DNA of 64,000 bases from Margaritifera margaritifera (taxonomy: Eukaryota > Mollusca > Bivalvia > Unionida > Margaritiferidae), in contig JAQPZY010001297.1 in the NCBI GenBank assembly GCA_029931535.1, positions 1,922,001-1,986,000 on the forward strand, in the 5' to 3' direction. Numbering within the stretch: the first letter of the stretch is position 1; every line of letters starts with the position of its first letter. Shown in pieces: positions 60,335 through 64,000 of this stretch. The position numbers and the translations under genes were made by a program. Below the pieces are notes generated by a model. That model searched no databases. It had not been told where the DNA came from and was given only the letters and a program-made list of their open reading frames with translations.

Positions 60335-61461
60335 ACATGGTGATAATAATGAATATCAACCCCATAGGCTCTATACATGTGCATTTTTTTACAAAAATTT
60401 TAACATTTTAATTTTATTTTCAAAATAACTTTAAATTTTTAAAAATATTTAAATTTTTTTATTTTTAATTTGATAGTTATATTTTTAAAGTCAATATACA
60501 CAAAATGTCCAAATTTCATGCATCTACCTTGAATAATAAACTCAGGATAACAATTTTAACTTTTATAACCTTCCTACTGACAGTCAGGCCTCAGACCACA
60601 ATTAATTTTCCTATATAGTCTCTACATTTGTTTGTCAGTAGTGAACTTTCCACTGTGTCCAAATCCTAATAAATCATATGTTGCTGTAAAGTATCTTCAA
60701 AGATGAACTCACGCTGAAGTTCTTGTCATAGGTTAACCGGCATTCTTATGAATGGCTGGACTGTAAACAAAGCAACGTGCAATGAGTCACAGATTTCACT
60801 TCCGGATCAGCACCAATGCCTCATTACTCACTGTGCACTGTCGCCAAAATACACACAGACAACCACACTATAATGCTCATATTCTAAACAATAGCCAATT
60901 TCCTTTAAATCAATACTAAGAATGACTAAATCTAATGCATACATCACCACCAAAATGAGTGAGGAAAAAAGGATCTAAAAATAGACTCGGACTACATTCG
61001 TAGGTACTGAACCGGAAGTATTAATTGTGTCCTGATTCCTATCAGGGTCAGAAATTTTCACCTGAATGGAAAAAAACTACAATAAATGTGTCTGAAATAC
61101 TGCTGCAAAGTTTCAATGAATTTGATGCATGCATATACATTTTATCTGACACCATTGTATTACAAACAGTATGAATTTCAAAATGGCCGACTGTGAACAA
61201 TGCACAAAACTTAAAGTTGAATGGTGAATTTATTCATTAAGATAAACACTTGAAATAAACTGTAGTTAGTTTTTACTCCTCATACAAATCTGGAAATGAC
61301 TAGAAATTAAACCTGGCTGCTAAACTCTCAGTGGAGAGTCCATTTTAAAATATGATACATATTTTTATTTAAAAATTTGAATTTAAATTAAATTTTCATG
61401 AAAATTAAAAAAACTCAAGTTGACAAATTTTGTTCTTTTGCAACATGTCTCCAATCCCAGT

Positions 61462-61468
61462 TATATAA
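61462..61468 (+). promoter_or_regulatory. TATA-like box (unit 4)
   Basis: TATATAA 55 bp upstream of the ATG at 61523. Conserved context as in the other units. Confidence 0.45.
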
Positions 61469-61522
61469 GGGGGAGAGAGGATAATTCTTGTACTTTTACA
61501 TGCAGTTATTTTAACTGAAACC

Positions 61523-62752
61523 ATGAAATGGTACACCAAGAAAAAGAAAACTTTTTTTAAACCAGGAAATATTCCACATAACAAAGGGGTCAGATTTCTG
61601 ACTGATGATAGTTTACCAAGTTCCAGTGCTGCATCTGCTCAAGTGACCAGAAGAATGGATGCAGACAAGTTCTCTCTCATGGCAGTGACGAAGCCGACAG
61701 GTGGGGGTCTCCAGTCAGTTGTGGCACCAGACTGTAATGGCACACCTGGGTCTGCTAGAATTCTACGGCCATCATCCAAAGCAAGACTGACCCTGAAAGA
61801 GACAGAAGTGAATCAGCATGAGGGGACACGTATGATCTGTATGAATAAAAATGTTGAAATGTGGAATGATATCATCCATCGTAATGGCAATCAAGACAAC
61901 AGATGTGCGAGTCCTGATCTCAAACAGTGCAGTTCTGCAACTTTTAGTGAAAAATATGTTTCTGGGAATAAGAACAAGAGAAGGAAAAAAGCTTAAGCAG
62001 ACAATTCTCAGTCAAGATGTTAAAGTCCGCTGCAGTTTTGATCTTCAAACAAATGATGGAAGACACCGGTGGTGATGTTAGAATTATCCAATGTCAACTT
62101 CCCCAAGTACTGGATGCTGCTCTGCAGTGTTATTCTGGGGACTGCAACAAATGTCAGCATTATTCTAAGGTTTGGGGGGGGGGGGCAGTACTAACAGTTG
62201 GTGGATATGATTTGCATTTCTCGGACTTCATCAAGTGACTCATCTAAACATGACAGAAAGTGATAAGAATATTCTCCTGGAAGTGCTGAAAATGAAACTT
62301 TCCTGTGATGTTGTACAAAGACTGCAACTTAATACAAACACGCAGAAATGTGAGACTGTGAACAGATCAATCAGTGTTTCCGTACCTAAAAATGTCAACT
62401 ATTCAAGAAACTTTGAGGCAAGAGTGCATTCAACAATACACAGACTCAATAACAGACTTGGATCATCTCTGAAAACAAAAGTAAAACACTTGGGGGTATA
62501 CTTTCAGCAAGTACTCTGAGATCACTGGATCAAATGGATAAAACACTGTACTTACCATCATTTGTATCCAAAGTATCCGGAAAACAGGAAATGTGTACTG
62601 GAAAGACAGGGATATATGATACAGGCTCATCTAAGGTACAGAACTCAGCCCAGAACAGGAAGTCATGCTGCACAGTCCTTCCAAGGGTGATCACTCCTAT
62701 GCACAGGTTCACCAGGAGCCAAGGACACTGCAGACAGAAAAGAGGATCTTAG
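61523..62752 (+). pseudogene. Mutator-like transposase remnant (units 4/5)
   Basis: It has an uninterrupted N-terminal frame of 157 codons (to 61996) without the 2-bp insertion of the previous copy. The C-terminal block is at 62250-62507 and the tail ends at 62752. Confidence 0.65.
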
Positions 62753-62810
62753 TCCATGTACAAAAGGACAGTGCCCCAAAAGACACAATGAAAAACACAT
62801 AATACAGAAA

Positions 62811-62917
62811 GGAAAACTGTCGTGGGGAAATCCGTAGGTAACACAACGCATGTTATGTGCAGTTGTGTTACCTGCTACCACCTGATGAGACCTATGGAGA
62901 GGTCGAAACAGTTTTTT
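62811..62917 (+). ncRNA. Hammerhead ribozyme, unit 5
   Basis: Identical to the unit 4 copy in core and helices. Cleavage is predicted after 62821. Confidence 0.9.
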
Positions 62918-63352
62918 AGAAACATGAAGACATAAATATAGAAATAAAATTGAAAAAAAAAAAAATTAAATAATAACATATTCTAACATAACATGAACTG
63001 ACTGACTGGCTGAATGAATGAATGAATGAATGAATGAACGTAATGAATGAATAAATAAATGAGTGAATGTATTATGTAAGATAAAGCTGTCATGCCAGCA
63101 TGGTCAAATAAAATAAAGACCATTTTCTCTTTCTTTCTTATATAATCCTTACTCAAAACAAACAATCATCAATGCATACATCTATTTATCAATCAATCAA
63201 TCAATAAACTAATCCCATTTTATCCATGCAACCAGCAAGCCAGCCATGTCATGCTAATGTACATTTCTCTATGGATGTAGGTAGGTGGGTGGGTGTGCAG
63301 GGCATATCATTATACCTGTTATTATTCCATATCAATATTTCAACTGTAGCAT

Positions 63353-63737
63353 GCAGTTTGGAAATTCACCATGTCCAAAACAATTCCCATATCCTATGCA
63401 GTACTGCCTATTTGTTCTTGATATGATGGGGTTCCAGGCTGAGGTGATCCGCATTCACACACAAACTATTGTGGCATAAATGTGATGCATCTAACTCTTT
63501 TGGAATGTTTACACTTCTCATCTTTACCATGAATGCCAGTCTATGGACATGTTTCTTTTTCCAAATGTTAGTCTCAGGGTCCCTATATGACAATAGCCCA
63601 TATAACCTATTTCATGTTACATTGCCTGTCCAAAGTATCCAAATACTGTTAGGTGCTGGCACAGAATTGAACAAGATTTTCTGACAGAATTTCAAAAATA
63701 TCCACCTTTGTAACTTGTATAAGATGTAGAAATACAT
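63353..63737 (-). pseudogene. His-Me finger endonuclease, broken (unit 5)
   Basis: Same as the unit 4 copy, including the TGA nonsense codon near 63613. The array continues past the window end. Confidence 0.72.
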
Positions 63738-64000
63738 ACATGGTGATAATAATGAATATCAACCCCATAGGCTCTATACATGTGCATTTTTTTACAAAAA
63801 TTTTAACATTTTAATTTTATTTTCAAAATAACTTTAAATTTTTAAAAATATTTAAATTTTTTTATTTTTAATTTGATAGTTATATTTTTAAAGTCAATAT
63901 ACACAAAATGTCCAAATTTCATGCATCTACCTTGAATAATAAACTCAGGATAACAATTTTAAACTTTTATAACCTTCCTACTGACAGTCAGGCCTCAGAC

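Larger units (their letters stand above)
48605..64000 (+). repeat. Tandem array of a ~3.4-kb composite unit (4 full copies plus part of a fifth)
   Basis: Taking CATTTCTCGG as the start, copies begin at 48605, 52018, 55420, 58813 and 62215, giving lengths 3413, 3402, 3393 and 3402 bp. The fifth is cut by the window end. By eye, copies are well above 95 percent alike. In order from the array edge each unit holds: the C-terminal half of a transposase remnant, a hammerhead ribozyme, an A- or T-run, ACTG/AATG tetranucleotides, an endonuclease remnant on the minus strand, a ~550-bp stretch also found at 36.9 and 38.3 kb, a TATA-like box, and the N-terminal half of the transposase. The left edge of the array therefore falls inside the transposase gene. 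The unit-to-unit junction carries a G-tract of variable length (near 51976, 55381, 58771 and 62174). Confidence 0.97.

Noticed and set aside
48605..64000. Array as an assembly duplication artefact
   Set aside because: Units differ by substitutions, small indels and two sequence types, so they are real separate copies. The true copy number may still be larger than assembled.

Overview
The window is animal nuclear DNA: AT-rich, intron-containing, and full of microsatellites and mobile-element remains. A sodium-pump gene of invertebrate type, tRNA-derived SINEs, and DIRS, hAT and LINE fragments point to an invertebrate, most likely a lophotrochozoan such as a mollusc. The species cannot be fixed from the sequence alone.

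Region 1 (1-16.1 kb, + strand) holds the last four coding exons of a Na+/K+-ATPase alpha-subunit gene, at 1518-1692, 4100-4230, 13311-13412 and 15788-15911. All visible splice sites are GT-AG and the phases agree. The stop is at 15909-15911 and a polyadenylation signal follows. The exons cover membrane segments M7-M10. Unusually, the M9 glutamate that helps form the third sodium site is an alanine. The introns carry two hAT transposase remnants, a DIRS-like retrotransposon remnant with RNase H and tyrosine-recombinase parts, a foldback element, SINEs and minisatellites.

Region 2 (16.1-48.6 kb) has no gene I can identify with confidence. It holds long TA, CA, GA and TATG tracts, a broken LINE (20.57-21.95 kb, - strand), a diverged direct duplication (17.05-19.77 and 23.10-24.58 kb), smaller duplications, several minisatellites, and a degenerate ~130-bp satellite at 46.28-48.44 kb. 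A weak candidate pair of minus-strand exons lies at 29.5-30.2 kb.

Region 3 (48,605 to the window end) is a head-to-tail array of a ~3.4-kb unit: four complete copies and a partial fifth. Each unit carries, on the + strand, a TATA-like box, remains of a Mutator-like transposase gene, and about 60 bp past that gene's end a complete 107-nt hammerhead ribozyme motif. On the - strand each unit carries a damaged zinc-binding His-Me finger (His-Cys box) endonuclease gene. The ribozyme core, all three helices and the cleavage triplet are intact in every copy. A read-through + strand transcript should therefore cut itself into ~3.4-kb monomers. A ribozyme embedded in a large composite satellite made of DNA-transposon and endonuclease parts is the most unusual system in the window. 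A shorter relative of part of the unit occurs twice outside the array, at 36.9 and 38.3 kb.
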